Source: Colwellia hornerae (lineage in GTDB: Bacteria > Pseudomonadota > Gammaproteobacteria > Enterobacterales > Alteromonadaceae). From it: a stretch of DNA of 64,000 bases. Shown here in pieces: positions 24,710-34,014 of the stretch (position 1 is the stretch's first letter; each line of letters opens with the position of its first letter). The notes beneath the pieces are model-generated. The model did not search any database. It worked only from the letters and a program-made list of their open reading frames with translations, and was not told the origin of the DNA. The position numbers and the translations under genes were made by a program. The stretch covers positions 88,662-152,661 of the forward strand of contig NZ_VOLR01000012.1 in assembly GCF_007954355.1 (NCBI RefSeq). The letters run 5' to 3'.

Positions 24710-25450
24710 TTGTTAGCAATAATTCGCTTTATTTTAATGACACTAGCTTTAGTCTTTATTTGTTGTGCTGCTTGTATTTATAGTGTTTTACGACCTTTTC
24801 ATCGTAATAATGTTTTTCATACCTCGCATTATTTGAGTAAAGTTTCGACACTTTTAGGCTTAACTATTGAGGTGAGAATACCCGAAAGTATCAAAGATAT
24901 TGGTCCAGCAGTTTATATATGTAACCACCAAAATAGCTACGATATGTTTACTGTTAGTGCGGCTGTTCAGCCTTCTACCGTTAGCGTTGGGAAAAAAAGT
25001 TTAAAGTGGATCCCTTTTTTCGGCCAAATGTATTGGTTAACAGGTAACATTTTAATTGATCGTTCAAATTCAAGTAAAGCTATTAATACCATAGCGTTAA
25101 CTGCAAAAAAGATTACGGAAAAAGAGTTATCTGTGTGGTTGTTCCCAGAAGGGACTAGAAGTAATGGTAAAGGTTTACTGCCTTTTAAAACCGGCGCATT
25201 TCGAACAGCGCAACAAGCAAATGTACCTATTATTTCTGTTTGTGTTAGTAATTTACATGGCAAGATAAAATTAGGTCGTTGGAACAATGGTAAATTGATT
25301 ATTGAGCTATTAGAACCTATATATTTTAATAGCCAAGCTAAAGAAAGTATTCGAGAAGTCGCTAACACCGCCCATAAAAACATGCTTGTGAAAATTGCTG
25401 AGCTCAGTAAAGAGTCGGGAAACGAGCTAATTCTAAAAAATAAAGTTTAA
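24710..25450 (+). CDS. plsC: 1-acyl-sn-glycerol-3-phosphate acyltransferase PlsC
   Basis: This 246-residue membrane enzyme adds the second acyl chain to lysophosphatidate to make phosphatidate. An N-terminal membrane helix (about 4-27) precedes the NHX4D catalytic box (N72-H73...D78, NHQNSYD) and the FPEGTRS glycerophosphate-binding motif (145-151). The length is normal. The likely start is TTG at 24710 with AGGA about 7 bases upstream; no closer ATG preserves the membrane helix. The rraB gene begins 8 bases after its stop, so the genes at 24710-26013 probably form one transcript. Confidence 0.92.
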   Translation: MLAIIRFILMTLALVFICCAACIYSVLRPFHRNNVFHTSHYLSKVSTLLGLTIEVRIPESIKDIGPAVYICNHQNSYDMFTVSAAVQPSTVSVGKKSLKWIPFFGQMYWLTGNILIDRSNSSKAINTIALTAKKITEKELSVWLFPEGTRSNGKGLLPFKTGAFRTAQQANVPIISVCVSNLHGKIKLGRWNNGKLIIELLEPIYFNSQAKESIREVANTAHKNMLVKIAELSKESGNELILKNKV

Positions 25451-25458
25451 AAATTGAG

Positions 25459-25815
25459 ATGATGATGATAGATGAAGATTTGCAACAATGGCAAGATCAC
25501 ACTAATAATTTAGTTAATGCTCTTATCGAAGATGGTACCAACGAAGAGGTCCATCACACTATTGAGCATCATTTTTCTAGTACAGATTTTGATGTCCTAG
25601 AAAAAGCAGCTATTACGGCTTTTAAAATGGGTTTAGAAATAGAAGATCCTGAAGAAGCTGAACTAGAAAATGGCGATAAAGTTTTCGCTTTTGATATTAT
25701 TACTGAACAACCGCTCGATGAAGATATTATTTTCGAAGAAACTAAGAAAATGTTTGATCTAGCTAAGCTTTGTAACGTTGATTATGATGGTTGGGGTACC
25801 TATTTCGAAGAGTAA
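25459..25815 (+). CDS. rraB: Regulator of RNase E activity RraB
   Basis: This is a 118-residue acidic protein of the RraB (YjgD) family, which binds RNase E and changes the mRNAs it degrades. Family features are DFDVLEKAAITAFKMGLEI, a middle FDIITEQ strand and the closing YDGWGTYFEE. Three consecutive ATGs mark the start; the first is used here but any could serve. It sits between plsC and a small membrane-protein gene with short gaps. Confidence 0.93.
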   Translation: MMMIDEDLQQWQDHTNNLVNALIEDGTNEEVHHTIEHHFSSTDFDVLEKAAITAFKMGLEIEDPEEAELENGDKVFAFDIITEQPLDEDIIFEETKKMFDLAKLCNVDYDGWGTYFEE

Positions 25816-25854
25816 TGATTAACACTAGCTTAATAACTTTAAAAGGACTTACCG

Positions 25855-26013
25855 ATGAGATGGTTAGAAACGCTACTTAATCCAGCGACATTAGCATTAT
25901 TAATACCTATTATTGCCATTGTTGGCGCTTTTTCTGTTAATGCATTGAAAGCACATCATAGGCATCAAGAGCGCATAGAAAAAATTAAGCAGGGTCTTGA
26001 CCCTGATAGCTAA
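25855..26013 (+). CDS. Small membrane protein, 52 residues
   Basis: An ATG at 25855, preceded by AAAAGGA about 8 bases upstream, opens a 52-residue frame. It begins MRWLETLLNPATLALLIPII, has one membrane helix (about 10-32), then a basic His-rich cytosolic tail (KAHHRHQERIEKIKQGLDPD) and a stop. The layout (short start, one helix, charged amphipathic tail ending in QG.DPD) resembles PspB-like small membrane proteins of other Alteromonadales. The 39-base gap after rraB suggests co-transcription. Function is unknown; it may be a membrane regulator or partner. Confidence 0.72.
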   Translation: MRWLETLLNPATLALLIPIIAIVGAFSVNALKAHHRHQERIEKIKQGLDPDS

Positions 26014-26071
26014 GATTAAAAATATGCGCGCGATCTTTATGCTTAGCAACTAATTAAACATACTATTACCA

Positions 26072-26113
26072 CGAGTTAAATGGCATTTTAAACATATTTA
26101 CCCATTTAACTCG
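26072..26113 (+). terminator. Long inverted repeat, possible terminator or attenuator
   Basis: CGAGTTAAATGG (26072-26083) and CCATTTAACTCG (26102-26113) form a perfect 12-bp inverted repeat with an 18-base loop. It lies between the small membrane-protein gene and the diguanylate cyclase gene. There is only a mixed T-rich stretch after it, so it is not a classical terminator; an mRNA end or protein site is possible. Confidence 0.4.
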
Positions 26114-26305
26114 CTGTTTCTTTCTTTATCCAAGCAAGTTTATAGCGCTTTTATTTTATTAATATGTCTGCGTTATCGCTGCTGCTTGCATTTAGTCAGC
26201 TATAATAAAAATAAGTGGCAATGATATTTTAATAGCCACAAGTTTTAAATGGCCGCTAGGTTTTGCTATTTAATTTACTCTCTACCAATAAAGAAGACCT
26301 TTTTA

Positions 26306-27337
26306 ATGTATCAATCGAATATACTTGTTGACCATATTGCTAACTTTACTTCTCACCGAGATAAAGAGTTATTAGCATTTAGTCTGTTAAAAAGTGTTAA
26401 CAGTATGATGGATTGCTCAAAAGTTAAAATAATCACCACTAATAAAAAAGGTGAGTTTATATCGGCTATTACTTTTGAGAACAGCACATGCACAGTCAAC
26501 AATGCCTCTGTTGAAGTTGATGATATTTTGAAAAATGCCTTCAAAAGTATGAATGCCTCATCTATTAAAGAACAACTCTTAAAAACACCTAAAGGCTATT
26601 TATTAATTTTATTACTTCACCACGACAGAAAAGGTGAGCAATTTTTAGTGGTGAATTTAAAAGAACAAGCCGATAAAGTTCAGTCTTATATCCTCTCTGG
26701 AATTTTAAGTATTTATAATAATTTTTTTACCCTGTTGAACGAATCTCAAACAGATGAATTAACAGGTCTTGCCAATCGAAAAACTTTTGATTCAGCGATC
26801 TCAAAGGTTTTTGATAGTCTCCCCGCAAGCTTTGAAGATATTGATGAAAGGAGGCAATTAACCGATAAACCACCGCACCCCACAACACGATTTTGGTTAG
26901 CTATGGTCGATATTGACCACTTTAAGCTAGTTAATGATAGGTTTGGACATTTATACGGAGACGAAATTCTAATTCATCTCGCACAAATTATTCGTTCAAG
27001 CTTTCGGCAAGAAGATCTGCAATTTCGTTTTGGAGGAGAAGAGTTTATCATTTTATTAGCCGCAGAAAATGATGAAGACTGCGCTGAAATATTAGAAAGA
27101 TTTAGACAAAGTGTTGCAGATTATAGTTTTCCTAGTGTCGATGATATTACCGTCAGTATTGGCGTAGCAGAGTTTAAACGAGGTACTTTTCATGTGACTT
27201 CTATTGATTATGCTGATCAGGCACTTTATTACAGTAAAGAAAATGGTAGAAATAAAATCACCTTCTTTGAAGAATTATTAAGTCGTGGTGAAGTTAAAAC
27301 CGCGGCTATCGAAGAAGGGGAAATCGATTTATTTTAA
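26306..27337 (+). CDS. Diguanylate cyclase (GGDEF) with N-terminal sensory region
   Basis: This protein makes c-di-GMP from two GTP. The GGDEF domain fills about residues 150-325, with DELTGLANRKTFD, MVDIDHFKLVNDRFGH and the active loop RFGGEEF (about 241-247). An inhibitory I-site RQED lies five residues before GG, so product inhibition is likely. The N-terminal 150 residues have no membrane helix and look GAF-like (SMMDCSKVKIITTNKKGEF), ligand unknown. I chose the ATG at 26306 (343 residues); an upstream ATG at 26249 would add 19 residues that look like leader sequence. It is monocistronic and ends at a terminator. Confidence 0.9.
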   Translation: MYQSNILVDHIANFTSHRDKELLAFSLLKSVNSMMDCSKVKIITTNKKGEFISAITFENSTCTVNNASVEVDDILKNAFKSMNASSIKEQLLKTPKGYLLILLLHHDRKGEQFLVVNLKEQADKVQSYILSGILSIYNNFFTLLNESQTDELTGLANRKTFDSAISKVFDSLPASFEDIDERRQLTDKPPHPTTRFWLAMVDIDHFKLVNDRFGHLYGDEILIHLAQIIRSSFRQEDLQFRFGGEEFIILLAAENDEDCAEILERFRQSVADYSFPSVDDITVSIGVAEFKRGTFHVTSIDYADQALYYSKENGRNKITFFEELLSRGEVKTAAIEEGEIDLF

Positions 27338-27363
27338 GCCGATGCTTAAGTGAATTAAACCTT

Positions 27364-27396
27364 AAAAAAAGCAAAGTATAGTACTTTGCTTTTTTA
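27364..27396. terminator. Bidirectional rho-independent terminator
   Basis: AAGCAAAGTA (27369-27378) and TACTTTGCTT (27382-27391) form a hairpin with a 3-base loop, flanked by an A run and a T run. It separates the cyclase gene from the converging receptor pseudogene. Confidence 0.9.
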
Positions 27397-27413
27397 GTAA
27401 AAGAGATCATGTT

Positions 27414-28868
27414 TTAGAAATGGTATTCAGCGCCAGTGTAAAATAAGCACCATTAAAGCCAAAAGGTGCCGAGCGACGTGAATAATTGCCCCCACTGGGC
27501 GGTTAACTACAACTCGGCCCTTATCATCAACAATAGTGCCTGAACGAGAATTACCTAGGGTATTCTTATCAGGGTAAACATCAAAGATATTATTGCCCCA
27601 GATATTAAATGAAAGCTCATCGTTAACTTGATAATTAAGACGATAATCTGTCAAGAGTTTAGCACTATAGGTTTGTCTTTCACCATCGAGTACCCTGTAT
27701 TCACTATAACGATTAAAAGCGAGGTTAACATTCAACTGAGCAATTTTAGATAAGCCACTTAGACTAATATGGTCTTTAGGTTGCCATTCTTCAATAATTG
27801 AAATCGCTTGTTCAGAAAATACATCGTTTGGTGAAATGTCACCTAAGGCAGTATCTGCCGGGGTATACGTTTCAGTAACCTTTTTTTTAGTCTTGGTTTT
27901 AGGTAAAAAACCAGCAGGAATTATCGCATCGCCATCGGGCAGTAATGCGTTACCATTGCGGTTTGCATTATCTCGAAAAAAAGCTGCAGATTCATTATCA
28001 CGGCTTGAATAGGTAATAAAATTATATGATTGAGCATCAGCTAAATCGTAGCCAGTATTTATGGTAAGTCCAATTTGATCTGAGTCTGTATCACCAATGC
28101 GAAAGGTGTTACGTACAGCCGTTGCTTCACGTGAGTCACTCAATAAATAATCACCGCTATCAAGTTGTGTACAACCAGCAAACTGACATGAGCCATGTAA
28201 ACTTGAACGGTTGGTAAAACCTTTTTTTCGCAAGTTTAACGTGGTGTTAATAAAACCCTTTGATAGATCAATGTTAGTGGTTTTACCGTCGCCAGCCGTA
28301 TTCTTACCATAAGAAACGGCGAGGTTACCGCCTTCACTTTGATCATTGAGAACAATATTTATTAGCCCCACAATCGCATCTGACCCATATTGTGCAGCTG
28401 CGCTATCACGCAATACTTCAATACGCTTTATCGATGCCGCAGGAATAGCATTCACACCTGTGCCGGCACTACCGCGACCAACGGAAGTATTAAACTTGCT
28501 TGATGACGACGTTTACCATTAATCAGCACTAACGTTTGAACTCGACCTAAACCGCGCAGTGTTGCGGGGCGTAAAGCGTCAGTTCCATCATTCATTGATG
28601 AACTGGAAAAGTTAAAGGAAAGTGCAATGGCCTGCAACATTCTCGCGACTTCTGTTTGGCCGGTATTTAGTAGCGCTTGGGCAGATAAAATATCTCCAGG
28701 AACGGATAAATTTTCAACTGAACGTCCTACAACACGGCTGCCTATCACCGAAATTATTTCAACTTGTTGTTCGTTTGCTTGAACACGTTCTTGAGTAAGT
28801 CCAGTTTGACTTGTTACACTCAGCGCTAGTAGCACTAAGGCAGCTTTACATGTTGTTCTTTTATACAC
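27414..28868 (-). pseudogene. TonB-dependent receptor, frameshifted and internally deleted
   Basis: The signal peptide and plug domain (GTDALRPATLRGLGRVQTLV, then NGKRRHQAS) are encoded at 28868-28452. The frame is lost within ASLI and resumes one base over as NTSVGRGSAGTGVNAIPAAS, then RIEVLRDSAAAQYGSDAIVG. Near the C-terminus the frame changes twice more, at a run of Cs and at a run of Ts. Reading through gives SRRSAPFGFNGAYFYTGAEY and a normal Phe end at 27414. The total is about 480 residues against roughly 800-950 for the family, so much of the barrel is missing (the jump lies after PAGFLPKTKTKKK). The single-base shifts sit at short homopolymers, so some could be assembly errors, but the internal loss makes it non-functional. 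The ligand is unknown. Confidence 0.85.
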
Positions 28869-29003
28869 TGCTGAGGAGTTTTTATTATTATGCTCAGTTG
28901 ACTCGTGTTAACGATTAAAGCGCTTAAGTCGTTATGTTATTGAGTTGTTCAAGTTAAATTTAGGTGGCTTAGACACTAAATATATTGCGCAAAAATAACG
29001 ACT

Positions 29004-29855
29004 CTAGTGATTTGCTTCGGTGTTTAAGCTTAAGCGAATGGTGTTATTATTTACTTTTTCGAATTGAATATTAAAGTTGTTTTCTAAAGACTCAAGTAGT
29101 CCGTTGATATCATTAGCCTTAAAGTAACCTGATACCTTTGTTTTGGTGAGTTTTTTATCAATAATTTCAAACTTTGTTGTGGTATAACGACTGACTTCAG
29201 CTAAAGCTTTATCTAAGGGTTGACCATTAAAAACCAGCATCCCTTGTTGCCATGCGAGCGCACGTTGAATTTGTTCAAAAGAGGATCTTTTATTGGCAGT
29301 GTAGACACTATTTTTTATGGTGGCAATTTCACCTGATGTAATCACTATACCCGGTAATTTTTCTGCTGTTAGCGTCGTTAGTGGTTTGGTTATTTTATCA
29401 ATTGGCTGATGCGGCTCGGTAATTAAAACACGGCCCTCAGTAACAACAAGTTCCATATCTTTGTTTGATTTTTTTTCTATATTAAAAATAGTCCCTAACG
29501 CAGTAAATGATCTTTCACCGACCCTTACCGTAAAGGGTCTACTTTTATCTTTGGTAACATCAAAGCTAGCTTCGCCTTTTACAAGCGTTAATAAACGTTT
29601 ATTTTTTGAAAAACTGACTTGGATTAGGCTATTAGTATTGAGTTTGACCCTTGAACCATCAGAGAGCGAGAATCGAGTTTGCTGACCGACGCCCGTTTGC
29701 AATGTGTTTACTTCAACAAATTGGTGTTTGTTATTCGTCTCAGTAAGAGGTGTTATGTTATTAACTAAGTTACCGGCAATGATCAGTATAAATGCAAGGC
29801 TTGCTACCATGGCGTATTTAACAAACCGCGTTGTAAACTTATTATAGCGAGCCAT
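29004..29855 (-). CDS. FecR-family anti-sigma/sensor protein, short N-terminus
   Basis: This is a 283-residue protein with one membrane helix (about 11-30) and a periplasmic FecR domain (TRFSLSDGSRVKLNTNS, then LVKGEASFDVTKDKSRPF and ALGTIFNIE). It ends in an STN-like secretin/TonB short domain (about 200-270, FNGQPLDKALAEVSRYTTTK). FecR proteins sense a loaded TonB receptor and control an ECF sigma factor. Here the usual cytoplasmic N-terminal domain (about 80 residues) is absent and no sigma factor gene lies upstream. The neighbouring receptor is broken. The module has probably decayed, and this gene may be a surviving fragment. Confidence 0.82.
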   Translation of the reverse strand: MARYNKFTTRFVKYAMVASLAFILIIAGNLVNNITPLTETNNKHQFVEVNTLQTGVGQQTRFSLSDGSRVKLNTNSLIQVSFSKNKRLLTLVKGEASFDVTKDKSRPFTVRVGERSFTALGTIFNIEKKSNKDMELVVTEGRVLITEPHQPIDKITKPLTTLTAEKLPGIVITSGEIATIKNSVYTANKRSSFEQIQRALAWQQGMLVFNGQPLDKALAEVSRYTTTKFEIIDKKLTKTKVSGYFKANDINGLLESLENNFNIQFEKVNNNTIRLSLNTEANH

Positions 29856-30115
29856 TGTTGTGCTTATTATTATATTTTGAAAACCAGTGTAGGTTAAAAA
29901 ATAAACAATGACAACAATGTCAAATTGGTAAATAAAACTTCGCGATGGTAGTCACTCATTATATCGGCTGACCATAATAGCAAAAATGGCCAAATCACAT
30001 TCAATAAGTCATTTAAAAATAAGCAATTAGTAGGTGGTCTCGATTTTTATGTAAGTAACCCCATTAGATTTTTACTGAGTTTACAGGCATTATAAAAGGC
30101 AATGTTAGGCAATTT

Positions 30116-31216
30116 TTAATTTAATGTGATGGCACAATCAGTGATTATTTTATCAAGTTTTTCACGATTTTTATGTAATAAGTGATAAAGGTTAAGTTGA
30201 TTTTTAGCTCGCTCTAAATTGTGACTTTGATGTTTAACATGAAAGTAATGATCGCCATCTAAGTAGTCAGTTAAAAATCGAACGCCGATCATAAACGGCA
30301 ATAACTGCGCGCCAACCGTCAAACTTTGTTGCTCAAGCGCAGATATTTTATCACCAAAAGCTTCGATGTAACCGTGAGCTAGTGCGCTATATATATCAAA
30401 TCTTACCGCCATATTTGCTAAATCTTCACCATCTTCAGCTAAAGTTGAACAGCAAGTTCTTACCATGTCGCCAAAATCATGCATGAGGTATCCAGGCATA
30501 CAAGTATCTAAATCAATAACAGCAAGGGGTTGGTTAGATTTAGCACAAAATAATAAATTATTAATTTTAGTATCGTTATGGGTAACCTGTAGTGGGAGTC
30601 GCAGAGTGAGGCTAGCGACTTCATCAATAAAGTCTTGTTGTGCAAAACAAAAATCAACCAAGGTTTGGCATGATGATAAACGTTGCTGAGCATTTGTATT
30701 AATTACCGCTCTTAAATCGTTCATTCGTTTAGATAAATCATGAAAGTCTGCAATCGTCTCAGTTAATGATGTTGTTGGGAAATCACTTAATGCCGCGGTA
30801 AATTGTGCAAAAGCGGAACCTACTTGTCGCGCTTGTTCAGGGGTTTCAACTTTATCAACAGTAAAGCAGTCAGGGATGTACTGAATCGCACGCCAATATT
30901 CTTTCTGGGCATCAATTACCATGGGTTGTTGATTTATCGTCGAGATTTGCCATATCGGCGACAGTGCATATAAGCTATGTTGTTGTTTCGCTAATAAATG
31001 TTTATTAATCAAGTCAGCATTATCAATAACGTCTTGTGGATTTTTGAAAACATGCTTGTTCACCCGTTGTAAAACAAAGTTAGTCTTAATGTTACTGACT
31101 AAATATGTACTGTTAATTAAGCCATTGCCTAAAGGGGATACGGTACATTGATCAATCGAACATCGATAGTGTGTTAGCACTTGTTTTAGGGTGTCGTTAT
31201 CAACAACTCTGCTCAT
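30116..31216 (-). CDS. Phosphotransferase of the APH/choline-kinase fold (NahK-like sugar kinase)
   Basis: This 366-residue kinase-like protein has a glycine-rich start (SPLGNGLINSTYLV) and the Brenner catalytic motif HNDTKINN (His213, Asp215). The metal-binding motif is AVIDLDTCMPG (Asp235), followed by LMHDFGDMVRT. The IDLDTCMPG and DFGD arrangement is closest to N-acetylhexosamine 1-kinases of the aminoglycoside phosphotransferase superfamily. A sugar kinase is therefore more likely than antibiotic resistance. It stands alone, with no sugar-processing genes adjacent. Confidence 0.8.
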   Translation of the reverse strand: MSRVVDNDTLKQVLTHYRCSIDQCTVSPLGNGLINSTYLVSNIKTNFVLQRVNKHVFKNPQDVIDNADLINKHLLAKQQHSLYALSPIWQISTINQQPMVIDAQKEYWRAIQYIPDCFTVDKVETPEQARQVGSAFAQFTAALSDFPTTSLTETIADFHDLSKRMNDLRAVINTNAQQRLSSCQTLVDFCFAQQDFIDEVASLTLRLPLQVTHNDTKINNLLFCAKSNQPLAVIDLDTCMPGYLMHDFGDMVRTCCSTLAEDGEDLANMAVRFDIYSALAHGYIEAFGDKISALEQQSLTVGAQLLPFMIGVRFLTDYLDGDHYFHVKHQSHNLERAKNQLNLYHLLHKNREKLDKIITDCAITLN

Positions 31217-31490
31217 AATTATTTACTGCTAATGTTTAGTTTTGAAAGATAAAATAGTCTTTTATTTTAAAAGGATTTAGTTGATTTTATCAAGACGAAA
31301 TCAACTGGCATACTAATAGAAAGTCATAAATATGGGAAGTTAAAGCAGTCGCTTTATTGATATTCACCCTAAGCTGGGGGCAACCATTAATTTAACAGGT
31401 AGTTAAGCAAAAATGCAGTTAACATTTGGTGATAATTTCTGTGAATTATCCCCTCGTTTACCAGTCCCGTCGGCGGTATCATGTTAGTGT

Positions 31491-32804
31491 TTATTTTTTT
31501 TCAATTTGGCTCTGTACTGGAAATAATAAAATAAATCGTGCTCCTGATAAATGAATACCAGCAACGACTTTAATGGTTCCTTGATGCCAATCCATCACTT
31601 TAGCACTGATCGCAAGTCCTAAACCAAAGTGACCTTGCTCTCGAGAACGTGAACTATCAAGTTTTATAAAAGGTGAGAAAATGACATCTCGTTTATCTTT
31701 TGGTATACCTTTGCCATCATCTTCTACCGCGATGGCAAAACCCTGATGAGTTGTTTCTACTGATAATATGACTTGTGAATGGGCATGCTGAATAGCATTA
31801 CTCACTAAATTTAATGCGGCGCGATAGCACCAATGAAAGTCTAAAGAATAGAACTTTTCTGTATTCAATGACTGACAAGTTAATTTGATATTATGCTGTT
31901 CCGCTAATGACTGGCAGTCGCTAGTGACCAGTTCAATGAGGTTATTGACATCAATTAATTCGGTTTTTAAATGAAAACTCTGCCGCTCCATTCCTGCATA
32001 GTCAAGAAAAGCTGTCGTCATATCTTCCATGCGGGTCAATTCGTTTTCCATACGCGAAAGGTAGTTGTTTTTCTTGGTTAAATCATCGCAGTCTAATGCC
32101 GCTTCAACACCGAATCGCAGGCATGACATAGGTGTACGAATATCATGAGAAATACTGCGGGCAAGAATTTTATTGTCAGCGACTAATTTTTCTATCCGTG
32201 CCGCCATATTGTTAAAACTGCTTTCTAAGGTATTTATATAGGATAAGCGGTTATAAGGAACACGTATTGATAGATCACCAGCGCCAATTTTGGCAGCGGC
32301 AAATGTCAATAAATAAAGGCGACGAGTTAATGGCAACAGCCACAGCAGTAAAATACCACAAATACCTAGATAGAGGATCAAGGTGAAAAGTAGATTTTCT
32401 TGTTCATTTTCTGACACCATCGGTGGTAATTGTAAATGTATCAGCGTTTGTGGATATGAGGATATTTTTCTTAATAAATAGGCATCATCTTGAGAGGCGA
32501 GTAATAAACCGCCCGATTGTGAGAGCTGTGCCAATAAAGAGGGTGGTAGGGCAATATTATCGGTACTTTCAAGTGCAACATTGACTTGAAAGTTCTTTGC
32601 TAATTGATTGGTTTTTTCTAATAATCCATCAGCTTTTATGCCTGATAACTGTTGCTCAAAACCATCAATAAGTTTTTGGTAAACCACTAACGCTGTATTT
32701 TCATGTTCATTACCTTGTTTTGCGACCAGTTTATCTAGTCCCCAACTTATAATGAATAATGCCCCCAACACTGCAACTACCATACTAATATACAAGCGTT
32801 TCAT
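31491..32804 (-). CDS. Sensor histidine kinase of a two-component system
   Basis: This is a 437-residue classical sensor kinase. Membrane helices at about 5-23 and 139-160 flank a periplasmic sensor of about 115 residues. A HAMP domain follows (about 161-213), then HisKA with His220 (ISHDIRTPMSC), and HATPase with NLVSNAIQHA, VEDDGKGIPKDKR and GHFGLGLAIS. It lies three bases downstream of the response regulator stop. The upstream MipA/OmpV and DUF3019 genes on the same strand suggest that it senses an envelope signal linked to those proteins; the signal itself is unknown. Confidence 0.93.
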   Translation of the reverse strand: MKRLYISMVVAVLGALFIISWGLDKLVAKQGNEHENTALVVYQKLIDGFEQQLSGIKADGLLEKTNQLAKNFQVNVALESTDNIALPPSLLAQLSQSGGLLLASQDDAYLLRKISSYPQTLIHLQLPPMVSENEQENLLFTLILYLGICGILLLWLLPLTRRLYLLTFAAAKIGAGDLSIRVPYNRLSYINTLESSFNNMAARIEKLVADNKILARSISHDIRTPMSCLRFGVEAALDCDDLTKKNNYLSRMENELTRMEDMTTAFLDYAGMERQSFHLKTELIDVNNLIELVTSDCQSLAEQHNIKLTCQSLNTEKFYSLDFHWCYRAALNLVSNAIQHAHSQVILSVETTHQGFAIAVEDDGKGIPKDKRDVIFSPFIKLDSSRSREQGHFGLGLAISAKVMDWHQGTIKVVAGIHLSGARFILLFPVQSQIEKK

Positions 32805-32807
32805 TTT

Positions 32808-33503
32808 TTATTCAGCCCATGCATCGGCAACAAATAAATATCCTTTGCCCCAAACAGTTTTAAATTTTTGTGGTTTTTGTGGATCGTCTTTAAATATTTT
32901 CCGAAGTGTTGAAAGCATGACATCGAAACGGCGATCTTGTCCGTCGTATTCGCGGCTTTTTAATGCTTTAAATACGGTGTCTCTGTCAACCACTTCGCCA
33001 GCATGGCTGGCAAGAAAGGTTAAAAAAGCAAATAAGCTGGTCGACAATTCCACTTCTTCATTTTTATAGGTGACTCTTTTAGCCTCGCCATTAATAATGA
33101 GTGAACCGTGGGTAATTATCTGCGTAGAAGCCTCCGTTGGGGCACTATGCTTAAGCGCACCAGTTATTCTTGCTAGTAGGGCGCGTGGACGAACGGGTTT
33201 TATTACGTAGTCATTAGCGCCTGCTTCTAGGCCGATAACTTCATCAAACTCATCTGCTCTTGCGGTGAGCATTATTATTGGCAGTTGGCTTTTCTGGCGA
33301 ATCAAGCGACACACTTCAATGCCATTTAAGCCAGGTAACATAATGTCGAGTAATACCAATTGTGGCTGAAATTTTTCCATGGCAGCCATAACTAAGTCAC
33401 CACGAGCGACATGATCAACAATAAAATTTTGCTCGCGAAGGTATTCACACACCCAATCAGCTAAGGTTAAATCATCTTCTACTAATAAGATTCGACGGGT
33501 CAT
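32808..33503 (-). CDS. OmpR/PhoB-family response regulator
   Basis: This 231-residue regulator has a receiver domain with VEDD, Asp53 (LVLLDIMLPG) and Lys (YVIKPVRPRALLAR). A C-terminal winged helix carries ELSTSLFAFLTFLASHAGEV and RRFDVMLSTLRKIF. I chose the ATG at 33503, with GGAAGA just upstream and the usual MTRRILLVEDD beginning. A longer frame from 33575 overlaps the DUF3019 gene and adds an unconserved leader. It pairs with the kinase at 31491 and probably controls the mipA-like gene and itself. Confidence 0.93.
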   Translation of the reverse strand: MTRRILLVEDDLTLADWVCEYLREQNFIVDHVARGDLVMAAMEKFQPQLVLLDIMLPGLNGIEVCRLIRQKSQLPIIMLTARADEFDEVIGLEAGANDYVIKPVRPRALLARITGALKHSAPTEASTQIITHGSLIINGEAKRVTYKNEEVELSTSLFAFLTFLASHAGEVVDRDTVFKALKSREYDGQDRRFDVMLSTLRKIFKDDPQKPQKFKTVWGKGYLFVADAWAE

Positions 33504-33534
33504 TTTTTCTTCCTTATTACATCTGACGTAGGCA

Positions 33535-34014
33535 TTAAAATATACGCCAGCGACGTTTTCTTGGGGTTGCTTCATGCACCCAGCTTACTTCTACTGCCGT
33601 TTCTGCAATAACTTGCTTGTCTTTTGATGACATCAGCTGGAATTCAATTTTCTTATTTGACTCAAAATTAAAAATAATTTCGTTACCATTGCTGTTTTTC
33701 CAGCACTTTATGCTTTGCTGAAGTAACTTTGCTGTTTTCTCTTGTTTAATCAATAGGCAATAATCTTGCTTAATATCGCTAGACCAATTTATTTTTACGT
33801 CAGCGTAGCAGGTTCTGCCGTATCGCAAAGCAATGCAATTAGCCGGCTGTGCTGAAAAGCTAACGTGATTTTTTGGCGATTGAGCTACTTTATCGATCTG
33901 TTGAACTTGTTGTTTTTGTATTATCTCTGCGACCGCACTAGGCGTTGAGCCGGCAAATAAACAGCTTAACAATAACCACTTTTTAAGATGTCGCTTGCTA
34001 AGCTTAAAAGACAT
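33535..34014 (-). CDS. DUF3019 periplasmic protein
   Basis: This 159-residue protein has a signal peptide (about 1-29, ending AVA). A DUF3019-type domain follows, with four cysteines that could form two disulphides (CIALRYGRTCYADV; DYCLLIK; IKCWKN). The end is strongly basic (TPRKRRWRIF). The family is known mainly from Shewanella and Colwellia relatives next to MipA/OmpV genes and two-component systems, as here. Its start overlaps the mipA-like stop by 11 bases. Function is unknown; a sensor helper or inhibitor is an inference from context. Confidence 0.8.
   Translation of the reverse strand: MSFKLSKRHLKKWLLLSCLFAGSTPSAVAEIIQKQQVQQIDKVAQSPKNHVSFSAQPANCIALRYGRTCYADVKINWSSDIKQDYCLLIKQEKTAKLLQQSIKCWKNSNGNEIIFNFESNKKIEFQLMSSKDKQVIAETAVEVSWVHEATPRKRRWRIF

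Noticed and set aside
27427..28868. Two separate receptor genes
   Set aside because: The two frames join exactly through the plug domain of one TonB receptor (RRHQASL then NTSVGRGSAGTG), so they are one broken gene.
30116..31216. Aminoglycoside resistance gene
   Set aside because: The kinase fold is shared, but the IDLDTCMPG and DFGD motifs point to sugar (NahK-like) kinases, and there is no resistance context.
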